Assembly: GCA_951640165.1 (NCBI GenBank)
Contig: OX621252.1
Coordinates: 17,071,934-17,135,933, forward strand
Direction of reading: 5' to 3'
Source: Pseudoips prasinana
Lineage: Eukaryota > Arthropoda > Insecta > Lepidoptera > Nolidae
DNA: 64,000 nt
Part shown: positions 1-8,854 of the stretch, piece after piece
Position numbering within the stretch: the stretch's first letter is position 1
Layout of the letters: each line of letters begins with the position of its first letter
Notes under the pieces: model-generated
The model's input: only the letters and a program-made list of their open reading frames with translations
Databases searched by the model: none
What the model was told of the DNA's origin: nothing
Program-made: the position numbers and the translations under genes

Positions 1-534
1 TATTTGAGTAGCCGGCAAGTATCAAAGAAGGCCCGACTAGCCGTGCACGATGGAGTGTTAGTGCCAACTTTAATGTATGGAAGTGAAAGTTGGGTATGGC
101 AGAAAAAGAATGAAAGTAAAATAAATGCAGTGGAAATGAGAGCTCTGAGAAGTATGTGTGGTGTGACTTTGAGAGACAGAATTCGAAATACTGATGTAAG
201 AGAGCATTGTGGTGTGAAAGAGGATGTAGTCACAAAGATTGAAAAAGGCATGCTGAGATGGTTTGGCCATTTAGAAAGGATGAATGAAAGAAGATTGACA
301 AAAGAAGTATACCTGGCCTGTGTGAATGGGACAACCGGAAGGGGAAGACCACGTCGAACATTCTCTGACCAAATTGGAGATGTTCTCAAGAAAGGGCAGG
401 TCAGAAGTACCCTAAACCGGCGAGCATGTATGAAGAATATAATGACAGTAATCGAGGCAAAAGAAGTATGCAAAGATCGTGACAAATGGAAATCCGTTGT
501 CTCTGCCTACCCCTCTGGGAAACAGGCGTGAGTC
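1..534 (+). pseudogene. C-terminal end of a non-LTR retrotransposon reverse transcriptase (partial)
   Basis: An open frame runs in from the left edge and stops at 529-531. Its protein has the C-terminal signature of retrotransposon endonuclease/reverse-transcriptase polyproteins: a YGSESW block near residue 25, an [10 protein letters not shown] block near residue 45, then [10 protein letters not shown] near residue 85 and a TGRGRPR basic stretch. These blocks lie after the polymerase core in RTE-like and related non-LTR families; no catalytic residues are in the window. A TATG microsatellite follows the stop directly, as expected for a 3' end. A related fragment in the opposite orientation lies at 39609-39712. 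The frame is open, so the copy may be fairly young, but the 5' part cannot be seen. The clade is uncertain. Confidence 0.8.
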
Positions 535-556
535 TATGTATGTATGTATGTATGTA
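535..556 (+). repeat. (TATG)n microsatellite at retroelement 3' end
   Basis: Five to six TATG units directly follow the stop codon of the preceding reverse-transcriptase fragment. Simple-repeat 3' tails are common for non-LTR elements that lack a poly(A) tail. Confidence 0.85.
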
Positions 557-1300
557 ATTGTATTTTATTACCTGCATTAACATTAACCATCTATTAAAAC
601 AGATTTATGAACAGAAATTACTGCAAGCAGTGAAAAAATATGACGGGTTTTTATCGTCGATTATACAATCTTAGAATACGCACCTATATTTATAATTGGT
701 TATTTAGTTATATCATCTCAAGAAGATATTTAGATATAGAAGTTATTTAGTTGTATCATCTCCTAGAAAAAAATAACAATATACATAAAACAAAGTCGAG
801 TTAATTACACCTTTTGCAAATCAAAAAGGGCTGCACGGATTTTGATGATATCAGATTTTTTGGATTTGTCTCCCAAAAGCATAGCAGAATAGATATTAAA
901 ATAAAGGAATTTAGATAAAAATAATTAAAAACGAAACATGCGGCAATCTTTAGGGACTGCCGATTGAAATGAAAGCTATTTTTTCATTTCTCATAGTCGG
1001 AAAGTAGAGTTTATTTGATCCGAGTAGCTAGTGAAAAGTGCTACTTTCCTACGGCGAGAATAAATTAAAACATAGAACGAACTTTGGTTAGGCAGTCACT
1101 GTAAAAAATCTAACATAATTAAATTGACCTATATGTATTCTACTAGACGCGCAATCCCATATTGAGTATTTGCTCACCGAGTTGCAGCGCGGGCGCTGCA
1201 ACTCAGTAAGCAATTTTAGCCGCTTCGCGCGCGCCCCTCACCTCGCGTACAGCCAGACTGGGACAGAGATTTTATTCGAAACAGCGTGTCTAGTTATACA
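557..1300. other. AT-rich intergenic DNA with one GC-rich hairpin
   Basis: I see no gene or recognisable repeat here. The one structure is a perfect 11-bp inverted repeat at 1179-1189 and 1194-1204 with a 4-base CGGG loop, followed by a locally GC-rich stretch to about 1250. It lies just outside the mariner and may be the relic of an older insertion. Confidence 0.6.
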
Positions 1301-1302
1301 TA

Positions 1303-2587
1303 ATAGGTCTTTACCTATGAAATTGCCGTTTTGTATGAAAAAATTTAAACGAATTTTTTTCATGAATTTTTTTATTTGTATTAATCGAAGTAATCACCCA
1401 TGCAATCAATGCATCTTTGCCATCGCAGTGGCAGTTTATTGATGCCCTTCTTAAAGAAATCAGCTGGACGGGAGGCAACAAATTCTTCAAAGGCATTTTG
1501 TACTGCCTCTCGGGTATTGAATTTTTTTCCCGCCAAGAAGTTATCCAAATTCTGGAAAAAGTAGTAGTCTGTAGGCGCAAGGTCTGGTGAGTAGGGCGGA
1601 TGACGGAGAGCTTCCAACCCCAGTTCTTGCAACTTGGAGACCGTCTGCTGTGCAGTATGAGGTCGCGCGTTGTCGTGCAGGAGCAGCGGAGACGAGCGAT
1701 TGACCAATGCTGGTTGGAGATGCGCCAGCTTCTCCATCATTGTGCTCAGTTCTTCACAGTACACATCTGCAGTAATGCTCACCCCGTTTGGTAAGCTGTG
1801 ATGAATCACACCGGCGCTAGACCACCAAACAGTGACCATCACTTTTCTAGGGGTAAGTTTTCGTTTAGGGCATTGTTTAGGTGCTGAACCAGGATCCAAC
1901 CAACTTGCTGAGCGCTTGCGGTTATCAAACAGAATCCATTTTTCATCGCAGGTAACAATGCAGTTCAAAATTCCTTCATTTGTGTGTCTGTTGAGCAGTG
2001 CAAGGCACGTCTCGACGCGTACTTCGCGCTGGCGATCATTGAGTTCGTGGGGCACCCATTTGTCAAGCTTTTTTACCTTGCCAATTTGACGCAAATGGAC
2101 CAATATTGTTTTGACGCTAACGTCGAAAGCTGCTGCTAATTCAGCCGTAGATTGTGTATCATCAGCTTCCACAACCGCCTTTAATTCGTCATTGTCGACC
2201 AAAGTCTTCGGACGACCGCGAGGTTCATTTTTCAGGTCGAAATTTCCAGAACGGAAGCGAGCAAACCAATAACAGGTGGTGCGTTGGTTTGTAGTGTTAG
2301 CTCCGTAAACGTCGTTGATGTTGCGTGCCGCTTGTGCCGCGTTGCTGCCACGACGGTACTCATATTCCATAATTACTCGAATTTTTAACGTATCCATGAT
2401 GACGAAAAAGATTGAAATGCGATGAAAATGTAACACTAATCAATAAAGAAATGACTACTTTTGGAAAAAAGAATCCATGTTTTTAAAATAAAATTAATTT
2501 GAAATTAGAATTCTTAGCCAAACAAAAATTATTTTGATTTGAAATGGCCAGTACTGCAGAACGGCAATTTCATAGGTAAAGACCTAA
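1303..2587 (-). mobile_element. mariner transposon with matching terminal inverted repeats
   Basis: The two ends are inverted copies over at least 27 bases. The left end starts near 1303 and reads TAGGTCTTTACCTATGAAAT; the right end, ending near 2587, is its exact reverse complement. A TA dinucleotide flanks each side (1301-1302 and 2588-2589), the expected mariner target duplication. A neighbouring TA pair at 1304-1305 and 2585-2586 is an alternative boundary. At about 1.28 kb the length is that of a complete mariner. The TIR sequence and the transposase resemble the cecropia/mori-type mariners known from Lepidoptera; that assignment is by recall. The termini and open reading frame point to recent activity. 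Confidence 0.93.
1381..2397 (-). CDS. mariner transposase, apparently intact
   Basis: This encodes a 338-residue cut-and-paste transposase. The N-terminal half looks like the helix-turn-helix DNA-binding region, with the GRP motif near residues 61-63. WVPHEL at about 114-119 is the linker motif typical of mariners. The catalytic triad is present: D151 in TCDEKW, D242 in HDNARPH and D277 in SPDLAPTDYY. D242 and D277 are separated by 34 residues, so this is a DD34D mariner. No internal stop or frameshift is visible and the length is as expected. I chose the ATG at 2397 because the following residues align with the usual mariner start; an upstream in-frame ATG at 2436 would add 13 residues. Whether it is active cannot be judged from sequence. 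Confidence 0.93.
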   Translation of the reverse strand: MDTLKIRVIMEYEYRRGSNAAQAARNINDVYGANTTNQRTTCYWFARFRSGNFDLKNEPRGRPKTLVDNDELKAVVEADDTQSTAELAAAFDVSVKTILVHLRQIGKVKKLDKWVPHELNDRQREVRVETCLALLNRHTNEGILNCIVTCDEKWILFDNRKRSASWLDPGSAPKQCPKRKLTPRKVMVTVWWSSAGVIHHSLPNGVSITADVYCEELSTMMEKLAHLQPALVNRSSPLLLHDNARPHTAQQTVSKLQELGLEALRHPPYSPDLAPTDYYFFQNLDNFLAGKKFNTREAVQNAFEEFVASRPADFFKKGINKLPLRWQRCIDCMGDYFD

Positions 2588-2589
2588 TA

Positions 2590-3115
2590 TAAGTCAATAC
2601 ATAATTAAGAAAAATGCTGCGGTCATGTGAGTTTATATACGGCCAGTGTGAATTAAAAAAAATACCCTCCGTCTTAAGAAAAGTCGATCAGGGCACGTGT
2701 AATGACGCAAGTTTACCATTCTTTACCCATCCTAAAAGTGCACAAGGCGGCTAAAGAAGAATTCGCTTAAAAATATCATATAAAAACACCATCTCTGTCT
2801 GATACATGAGAATAAACACTCTTAATCGAGCGGACAGATTTTAATGATTTTTTATGTTGGCGCTGCGAAGAATCGGAAGTTTTACTTCTATTTTTAAGGC
2901 AGTACAAAATTTTCCGGGAGCTAGTTTCTAATAAACATGGTTCGAAACTTTTGAAATTACTTCACAAATAAGTAATGCGGTCAGCTCCTTATCACGTAAC
3001 TCTGCGTATTAGGTGCTAAACGATAGCGAAACTAGTGCTTAAATTGCTCTATAATTATGATTCGATGGTATGTCACAACAATATGTATATGTATTCTTTA
3101 TTTGGCTCAGGTAAC
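2590..3115. other. AT-rich intergenic DNA
   Basis: I see no coding frame, RNA gene or clear repeat here. Confidence 0.5.
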
Positions 3116-3117
3116 AT

Positions 3118-3568
3118 TACAATAATAATAATATGGAACTGGAACATACACACACGGCCATCTGATCCCAAACTAAGCAGAGCTTGTAATATGGAAACCA
3201 GATAACTGATATACTACATGTACTATTTTTCTTTTGTAAATACATACTTACACCCAGACTCACGACAAACTGTTTTTTTTTATAGACAGCGCCCGAACTA
3301 GGGAATCTAATCCCTGTGTCGCGGGGTACTTTACAAACATATAATATACAGACACATATTACAACCAGACTCAGAACAACCATTTATAGGTCACGCAAAT
3401 AGTTGTCCAGCGCGGAACTCTAACCCGCGACACGAAGCGGCGACCCGACTGTCTTAGCCGCTGCGCCACACGTGCAGTGTTCATTCATGCACACAAATAT
3501 CTGTCCTGAGTGGGATCGAACCCACGACCTGCGGCGTGCAAAGCTAGCAATACTACCAACCACGCAAT
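3118..3568 (-). repeat. tRNA-headed SINE, family B, split by a younger SINE
   Basis: The head, reading on the minus strand from about 3568, resembles a tRNA with a B-box-like GGGTTCGATCCCACT segment near 3510-3525. The 3' part at 3118-3215 contains the module AGCTCTGCTTAGTTTGGGAT and ends in an AT trinucleotide tail. A family A SINE (3275-3477) interrupts it. Related copies lie at 5311-5685 and 48914-49134. Confidence 0.75.
3275..3477 (-). repeat. tRNA-headed SINE, family A, nested in family B
   Basis: The head at the right end reads on the minus strand as CACGTGTGGCGCAGCGGCTA, an A-box-like start followed by a damaged B box. The body ends at the left in a run of T (poly(A) on the minus strand). 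The insertion is bounded by TGTT at 3271-3274 and again at 3478-3481, a candidate short target duplication. Other copies: 3899-4119, 13746-13935, 16520-16701 and 23163-23350. Confidence 0.75.
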
Positions 3569-3729
3569 ACTCTTTCAAATAAAAAGTGTTTTTCAAATCG
3601 GTTTTTAATATCGGAGTTATGCCGTAAACACGTAAAAAAATACAGCCGAATTAAGAACCTCTACCTCCTTTTTAGTGTCGTTTCAAAATACAATTCTCCT
3701 ATCTTGTTGCACGAATTTTGCTACGTAGC

Positions 3730-3896
3730 TAGTAACATGTTGCTGTGTGGTGACGGCGGCGAATATCAGAATATCATCACCCCATCTCATCCCGGGGCGT
3801 AGAAGTCAACCCGAGGGAATATCTACCATAGCACGGGCAGCAGCTTCCTACTGTGTACTATGGCCATCTTACGGCGATCGCCAACCCATCTGCAAA
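3730..3896 (+). repeat. Retroelement 3'-region repeat (fragment)
   Basis: The segment carries the phrases ATCACCCCATCTCATCCCG and GGCGATCGCCAACCC. They recur at 23660-23915 and, in part, at 46840-46970. In those copies the sequence continues into a GGCCTTTGTCCAGCAGT-like 3' end, which suggests the non-coding end of a non-LTR element. It has no coding capacity. Confidence 0.6.
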
Positions 3897-3898
3897 GC

Positions 3899-4119
3899 TG
3901 CACGTGTGGCGTAGCGGCTACGACAGTCGCATCGCCGCTTCGTGTCGCGGGTTCGAGTCCCGCGCCGGACAACTATTTGTGTGACCCATAAAAAGCTTTT
4001 CTGAGTCTGGATGTAATTTGTGTTCGTCTATCAAATATATGTTTGTAAAGTACCTACCCCGCTACACAGGAATTAGAGTCCCTAGTGCGGGAGTAGTCTT
4101 CTTTTGTTTAAAAAAAAGC
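3899..4119 (+). repeat. tRNA-headed SINE, family A
   Basis: A good copy. The A-box-like TGGCGTAGCGGCTACGAC lies near 3906 and the B-box GGTTCGAGTCCC near 3950, followed by the shared body and an A-rich tail at about 4109-4119. The boxes are the internal RNA polymerase III promoter of tRNA-derived SINEs. It cannot be a functional tRNA because it lacks proper arms and the sequence continues into the SINE body. Confidence 0.82.
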
Positions 4120-4127
4120 TTGGCGAC

Positions 4128-4350
4128 TCAAGACCCCCGTTCCTCGGAGAACACGTAAAGCTGTCGGTCCTGTACCTGACCTCTTTCCGGTCGTGTCGCT
4201 AGTCGTCCCATCGGATCATGAGAGTGATGGAATAGAAAGTGCCCCCGTGTTTGCGCACACACTTGTTCACATATTATAGTGTACAAGTGTGTGCGCAAAC
4301 GTCCTGCGCTATTGGCTAATCTCCATTGAGAATGACCGCCGTGGCCGTAA
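4128..4350 (+). repeat. SINE D body fragment containing a long hairpin
   Basis: The phrase CGGTCCTGTACCTGACCTCT and the GTTTGCGCACAC end recur in inverted orientation within 45003-45350 and, in part, at 40736-40800, so this is the 3' part of a dispersed repeat. A 22-bp inverted repeat (4249-4270 and 4279-4300, one mismatch) duplicates the GTTTGCGCACACACTTGT end head to head. Confidence 0.65.
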
Positions 4351-4413
4351 TTCGGCTGTAAAGACATCGTCATCATCATAATAATATTGCACCGATAACT
4401 ATATAGCTATCTT

Positions 4414-4865
4414 TAGGGTTCCGTAGCCAAATGGCAAAAAACGGAACCCTTATAGCTTCGTCATGTCTGCGTCTGTCTGTCTATCCGTCCGTATGTCACA
4501 GCCACTTTTTTCCGAAACTATAAGACCTGTACTGCTGGAACTTGGTAAGTAGGTGTATTCTGTGAACCGCATTAAGACTTTTACACAAAAATAGAAAAAA
4601 AAAAAAATTTTTGGGGGGTCGCCATACATGGAACTGAAACACAAAAAAAATTTTTCATCGTATCCATACATGTCTATGGATAGTTCTTCAAAAATCATAT
4701 TGAGGTTTCTAATATCATTTCCCCCCCCCCCCCCTGTAACTTCTAAAATAAGAGAACGATAAAACTAAAAAAAATATATGATTTACATTACCATAGAAAC
4801 TCACAACGAAAATTGGTTTGAACGAGATCTAGTTTTTGTAACATTGTTGTTAAATTACTATTAAG
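4414..4865 (+). repeat. Old dispersed repeat with hairpin cap and poly(C) tract
   Basis: It starts with AGGGTTCCGTAGCCAAATGG and then the inverted ACGGAACCCT, forming a terminal stem. The rest matches, in reverse, the element at 57831-58371 plus 63852-63911 that the BEL/Pao element interrupts. A run of 14 C at 4721-4734 sits at the same point as a run of 18 G in the other copy. A related copy lies at 56425-56695. The class is not known to me; it has no coding capacity. Confidence 0.65.
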
Positions 4866-5305
4866 CATTGGGAATAGTTTCCGTGTATTACCGTGAGAAC
4901 AATTAACACATGGTGCTATCACGAGAGAAACAGTAAAGGTGATCTCGCAACATATCGTCGGCGATCAATTGCCGTAACGGATCATTTGAATTTTCCCACA
5001 GGTTCAGTATGAGAATGATTAGAAGGGATGTTTTCATTTAGAATTTGGTAATTAAGGTGCTGTACAAGCCCGATACTTTTTATAGAAACAAGATCAAAAT
5101 AGCTTGTCATATTTCATGATTCATGTTAATTTTGATTATAATTATTTAAAATTTTTCAAATCCATACATTCTGTTATTCGTTTACAATATTGGATAAGCT
5201 ATTTAGTTGGTAAATATAAACAGAATGCCATCACTTAAAAACATGAGTATTTTTAACTATGTGTGTATTTTTAAATATGAGTATTTAATTATGTAGAAAT
5301 TTTTT
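4866..5305. other. AT-rich intergenic DNA
   Basis: I recognise nothing coding or repetitive here. Confidence 0.5.
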
Positions 5306-5310
5306 ATTTG

Positions 5311-5685
5311 AGGGTGCGTTTGGCATGTTTGGTAGATACTTGCTTTTCACGCTGCATGTCGTGGGTTTGATTCTCACCCAGGACACATATTTGTGTGCAT
5401 GAACATGTCTGTTTGTCCTGAGTCTGGTTGTAATTATCGATATAAGTATGTATTTAAAGAAAGTTAAATCGTATAAGTCGTACCGTAAAGCGGGGTAATT
5501 AGAAACACCGGGGGTGAAAAGAAACCGAAACACACTTTTTTACTTTTATATGGATACTGTCCCTGATGATATTCACACCCGGTGTTTCTATTCACCCCGT
5601 TTTACTGTATACCAGTTATCTGGTCTCCATATTACAAGCTCTGCTTAGTTTGGGATCAGATGGCCATGTGTTAATAATGTGTTCC
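5311..5685 (+). repeat. tRNA-headed SINE, family B, interrupted by a MITE
   Basis: The tRNA-like head has an A-box-like TGGCATGTTTGGTAGATAC near 5321 and a B-box-like GTGGGTTTGATTCTCACCC near 5359. The body CAGTTATCTGGTCTCCATAT resumes at about 5612 and ends with the shared TTAGTTTGGGATCAGATGG module. The middle is broken by a 124-bp TA-flanked MITE at 5484-5607. Confidence 0.78.
5484..5607. mobile_element. MITE of Tc1/mariner type inside a SINE
   Basis: The termini CCGTAAAGCGGGG and CCCCGTTTTACTG are imperfect inverted repeats. The homology continues inward to GAAACACCGGG on the left and CCCGGTGTTTC on the right. TA flanks both sides (5482-5483 and 5608-5609). It is short and non-coding. 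Confidence 0.8.
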
Positions 5686-5689
5686 CAAT

Positions 5690-6472
5690 AATTAAATTTA
5701 CTTGGGCCCAGTAGGCTATTATCTAATTAGAAAAGTTAAAAGTGGTCCTTGGGCCAAGTTTTGAACTGAGACCACTTGCATTTGTCCCCTAACCCGAATA
5801 ATGTCCCAGGATAATATTATTATTTTTGTACGCCGTCTTACCATATACGTTAAAAGCACACAAACAAGCTTCTGATTAGTTTTATAACGAAGTTAGTTGC
5901 ATTAGTACATAGCATACCAAAAACAACGTCGAAAATGAATAATAATCTGGTCAATTTATTACTATCTTGAACACATGAATACTTCATTTGTTCAGTTTCA
6001 TGGTAAGAAGCGCTGATTAAGTGTCCTCCATTATTTATGTGAAACCTTCTATATTCTATTTAATTATCTCTCATACGTCTTTTGTTCCTTTGTACTAAAG
6101 TAGTACTCAATCCTCGTCGAGTGTCCGGCTTAGTGCTTGCGCGATAGCAAACTAATTTTACTATTAACCCTAGATTAGTTTTCTATTCCCACCTCTAAAG
6201 CAAAGTGTTAAGGTTTATTTTGTAAAGTGCGGTGGTTGTAGGGTTATCGAATGGCGGAACTGAGAAGCCGTACTCACGCACGCGCCGGAAGCATTGCGCC
6301 CGCGCATCCTACACCGGTGTCGCTTACCGCGCCGGCTGGACGTAATTGAATAGTGTACTTGCTGCCGTATCGATGACGGTAATGACTATGTGGCATTTGA
6401 ACTTATCGCCTATAGCTACAATAAGTAAGTATTTAACACTATGCATCTACAAATGATATGATATATTTTGAT
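5690..6472. other. Intergenic DNA with a GC-rich patch
   Basis: Mostly AT-rich with no gene. A GC-rich patch at about 6235-6350 contains several CpG-bearing words such as CACGCACGCGCCGGAAGC. No ORF, splice structure or core promoter can be assigned to it. Confidence 0.5.
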
Positions 6473-6473
6473 A

Positions 6474-6745
6474 CTAACTGCGCCCCGCGGTTTTACCTGC
6501 CGAACTGTGATAATTTTATAAATTATTACCCCCGTACGTGATAGCCTATTGTTGACCATACAGTATTTTTTTAATTGAGCCCGGACATACATACAGACAA
6601 ACAGACAAAAATTTTAAAAACTATATTTTTATCTATACTAGTATTCTATATATAACTATATATTAGTATCCTTTTAAAAAAATATTCAATGTACACGTAC
6701 AGTTTTGACTTTCCTACGATTTTATTATATGTATAAATGTATAGA
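6474..6745 (-). mobile_element. LEP1-like non-autonomous Helitron (diverged)
   Basis: On the minus strand it runs from a TCTATAC-type 5' end at 6745 through the words TCCTACGATTTTATTATATG (plus-strand form) and GCCCGGACATACATAC to a CCGCGG hairpin end at the left. The terminal CTAG has decayed to CTAA. Seven better copies occur in the window. Confidence 0.78.
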
Positions 6746-6914
6746 TAGGTTTAGTTCCACCCACTTACCCACCACTGCAACTTCTGTAAACCAGGGTCAA
6801 CAATGACACTGAGCGGTGAGGCCCCGGGAACGTCCCGGGCGGTCGCTTGAATTGGCTTGGATGCCGCAAGGAATATATTCAGAAAAATAACATGGAAGAG
6901 TTAGAAAAAACTAC

Positions 6915-7205
6915 TTTTATTTTTTATATCAGAGGACGACCAACGAGCTAGTGGGTCACCTAATGGTAAGTGCTCACCGCCGCCCATGGACAACACCAGA
7001 GTCGCGGGTGCTTTGCCGGCCTTTAAGAGTCAGCAAACAAGTGTTGCCCCACCCCGATTAGCTCTGGCGATCTCACTCTCACGCAGAAACACAACATAAA
7101 AATATTAATTTTATTATTAAGGAATGTCTTCTGTAAGGTGGAAGTATTTCTCCAGTCGGGCTGCTCTTCGAACGAATGAACGCTATGCCCTACCTCTTCA
7201 CTTAC
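6915..7205 (+). repeat. Dispersed repeat with GGTCACCTAATGGTAAGTG core
   Basis: About 280 bp here is colinear with 40018-40290. Both contain GCCCATGGA, CTCTGGCGA, CACGCAGAAACACA, then AAGGAATGTCTTCTGTAA and CAGTCGGGCTGCTCTT. The segment is non-coding and looks like the 3' region of a retroelement. A PIF-like MITE (7223-7446) lies just downstream. Confidence 0.65.
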
Positions 7206-7222
7206 ACCATCTTCAAGAGTAA

Positions 7223-7446
7223 GGCTCCATTTACACTGCCGCGGAATGGAATGGAAGCGAACTTATGCAGCCAAATTTTTCCTAGAATAACGAACAGGAG
7301 AATGCTCGAGAATGCGCGAGAGTTCCCCGGAAGACACTCCAATTTAGATTGTACCTTACAGAATTGAAATAGAGTTCATAATGCTATGTTCAAATTCATT
7401 CCAAAAATTCGCTTCCGTGCCATTCCGCGGCAGTGTAAATTGAGTC
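7223..7446. mobile_element. PIF/Harbinger-like MITE, 224 bp
   Basis: The ends are inverted repeats of about 35 bases sharing ATTTACACTGCCGCGGAATGG; the outermost bases are GGCTC on the left and GACTC in the reverse-complemented right end. The trinucleotide TAA flanks both sides (7220-7222 and 7447-7449), as expected for PIF/Harbinger insertions. A short frame inside is not gene-like. Confidence 0.82.
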
Positions 7447-7449
7447 TAA

Positions 7450-8600
7450 AGTGGGCGACAGAACAATATAACAAGCAAATGGTATATAAGGCAACAAGTA
7501 ATGATAAGTAGGAGCCATAATAGTGTGACTGGTTGTGTCCTTGATAACTAATGCCTGCTCTTCTATAGAATATATAGGGTTTCGAAGGAACACTAGCTTG
7601 GTGCTCGTCTTAGCAGCAAAAAGGTCGCTGCCGGACCGGCAATGCTTCGAGTAAGTTTTGCAAACGTGAAGGCAGATGTAATTTAACGTTGAATTGCCGA
7701 GACCACATATAAAATAGTTATTTGTCATACAAGAGTGCAAAGTTGCTTTTAACCGCGTGCTCAATTTTGATGATAACCGAGCAAGCGAAAGATTCAAAAA
7801 TTAGAATCCTGAGTATTAGCGAGGAAATCAAAAGAGCACAATATGAAAAATCTTTGTACTCGAGTGCAACACGTATCTTTTCATCACACCTCAGCGAGGA
7901 AATTACTAAATGCGAAAAAATCTTATTATAAATACTGTTATTACCGTTTAGGTATTAATTACAAATTATGATATGTAAGTATTACAGGACAATCTTTAAA
8001 TTATAACAAATAATACTTAGGTATAATTGAGAAAAACTTAAAGTAACGTTGCTACAGTCTGAGTGTGTACACCAAGAAGGTTCAGTCTTAATTTTTAATA
8101 ACTTAAAAAAGTTTTATGATTAATTCGGCACCATAGAGGTAGAAGTAAATAGGTTTAATGATATTTTGCATTCACAAACTTAGTGCACACGATGTTCTAA
8201 ATAAATATTTACTTTAACCCCTAGAGGATAAAAACGACTTTTCCACTCAGATATCGAAGAGCAAAAATACTCTTTCCGAGGTGGGGTGATGAAAAACCTA
8301 TTTATATAACGAAAAAATACAGAAACTATTTTAGTAAATAACAACGCATATACATGTTAAATAAAAAATTCAGTGTATGTATTATGATTACAACATAATA
8401 TTCTAAATTGGGTATTTGGGGGAGTGCGTTAATTACGTTACATGTTAAAAAAAATGTGATATGCCCGACCGTTTTGGCTCTTATTTCAAATCACCAGACG
8501 TTTTTACCATCACTTTCACTGCTTCACCTGGAACCCTTGCTTTAAACTAAGTACCAAATATAAATAAAACTAGTACAAGTAGCTCTCATAGCCAGACGCT
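7450..8600. other. Intergenic DNA, no gene recognised
   Basis: Short frames on both strands around 7396-7931 have no recognisable domain and overlap each other, so I treat them as chance. The rest is AT-rich. Confidence 0.5.
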
Positions 8601-8603
8601 CCT

Positions 8604-8842
8604 AACGGTCCGTAAGTGATTGTCGAGGTTAAGCAACTAGGCTCGCGGTCAGTTCATAGATGGGTGACCGCCAAAGTGGTTTAATTTCTGAGCGTCTCCG
8701 TGATTCGGGAGGAACGTTAAGCTGTCGGTCCCGGTTGTAGCCATTAGGCAACAATCTTTAAGCCATGTCAGAGGCCTAATAGGCGGCTTGAACAACTCTG
8801 ACACTATGGTAACCAAAGCCCATACGATAAGTAAGTAAGTAC
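8604..8842 (+). repeat. 5S rRNA-derived SINE (best copy)
   Basis: The first 70 bases track the 3' half of eukaryotic 5S rRNA: GTCCG, then GTCGAGGTTAAGCAACTAGG, then CGGTCAGT and ATAGATGGGTGACCGC. These correspond to the internal-promoter A box, intermediate element and C box region of 5S genes. A body with no 5S similarity follows, ending GGCTTGAACAACTCTGACAC, then a GTAA/AAGT repeat tail at about 8829-8842. Related copies: 14041-14225 (+), 16155-16350 (-) and 46015-46227 (+). SINEs with 5S heads are an established class (SINE3), first described in fish. The match to 5S was made by eye. Confidence 0.78.
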
Positions 8843-8854
8843 AAGTATGACTCA

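Noticed and set aside
3899..4119. tRNA gene (A and B boxes visible), and the similar sites at 13746, 16620, 18240, 23280, 40870, 45290 and 48535
   Set aside because: Each tRNA-like head continues into a shared body and simple tail, and several are present in multiple copies; acceptor stems do not pair properly. They are SINEs.
7396..7931. Two overlapping frames of 133 and 69 codons as genes
   Set aside because: No domain, no homology that I recognise, opposite-strand overlap, and one of them runs into a MITE end.
8604..8680. Genuine 5S rRNA gene
   Set aside because: Only the 3' half of 5S is present, with many changes, and a non-5S body follows. It is a SINE head.
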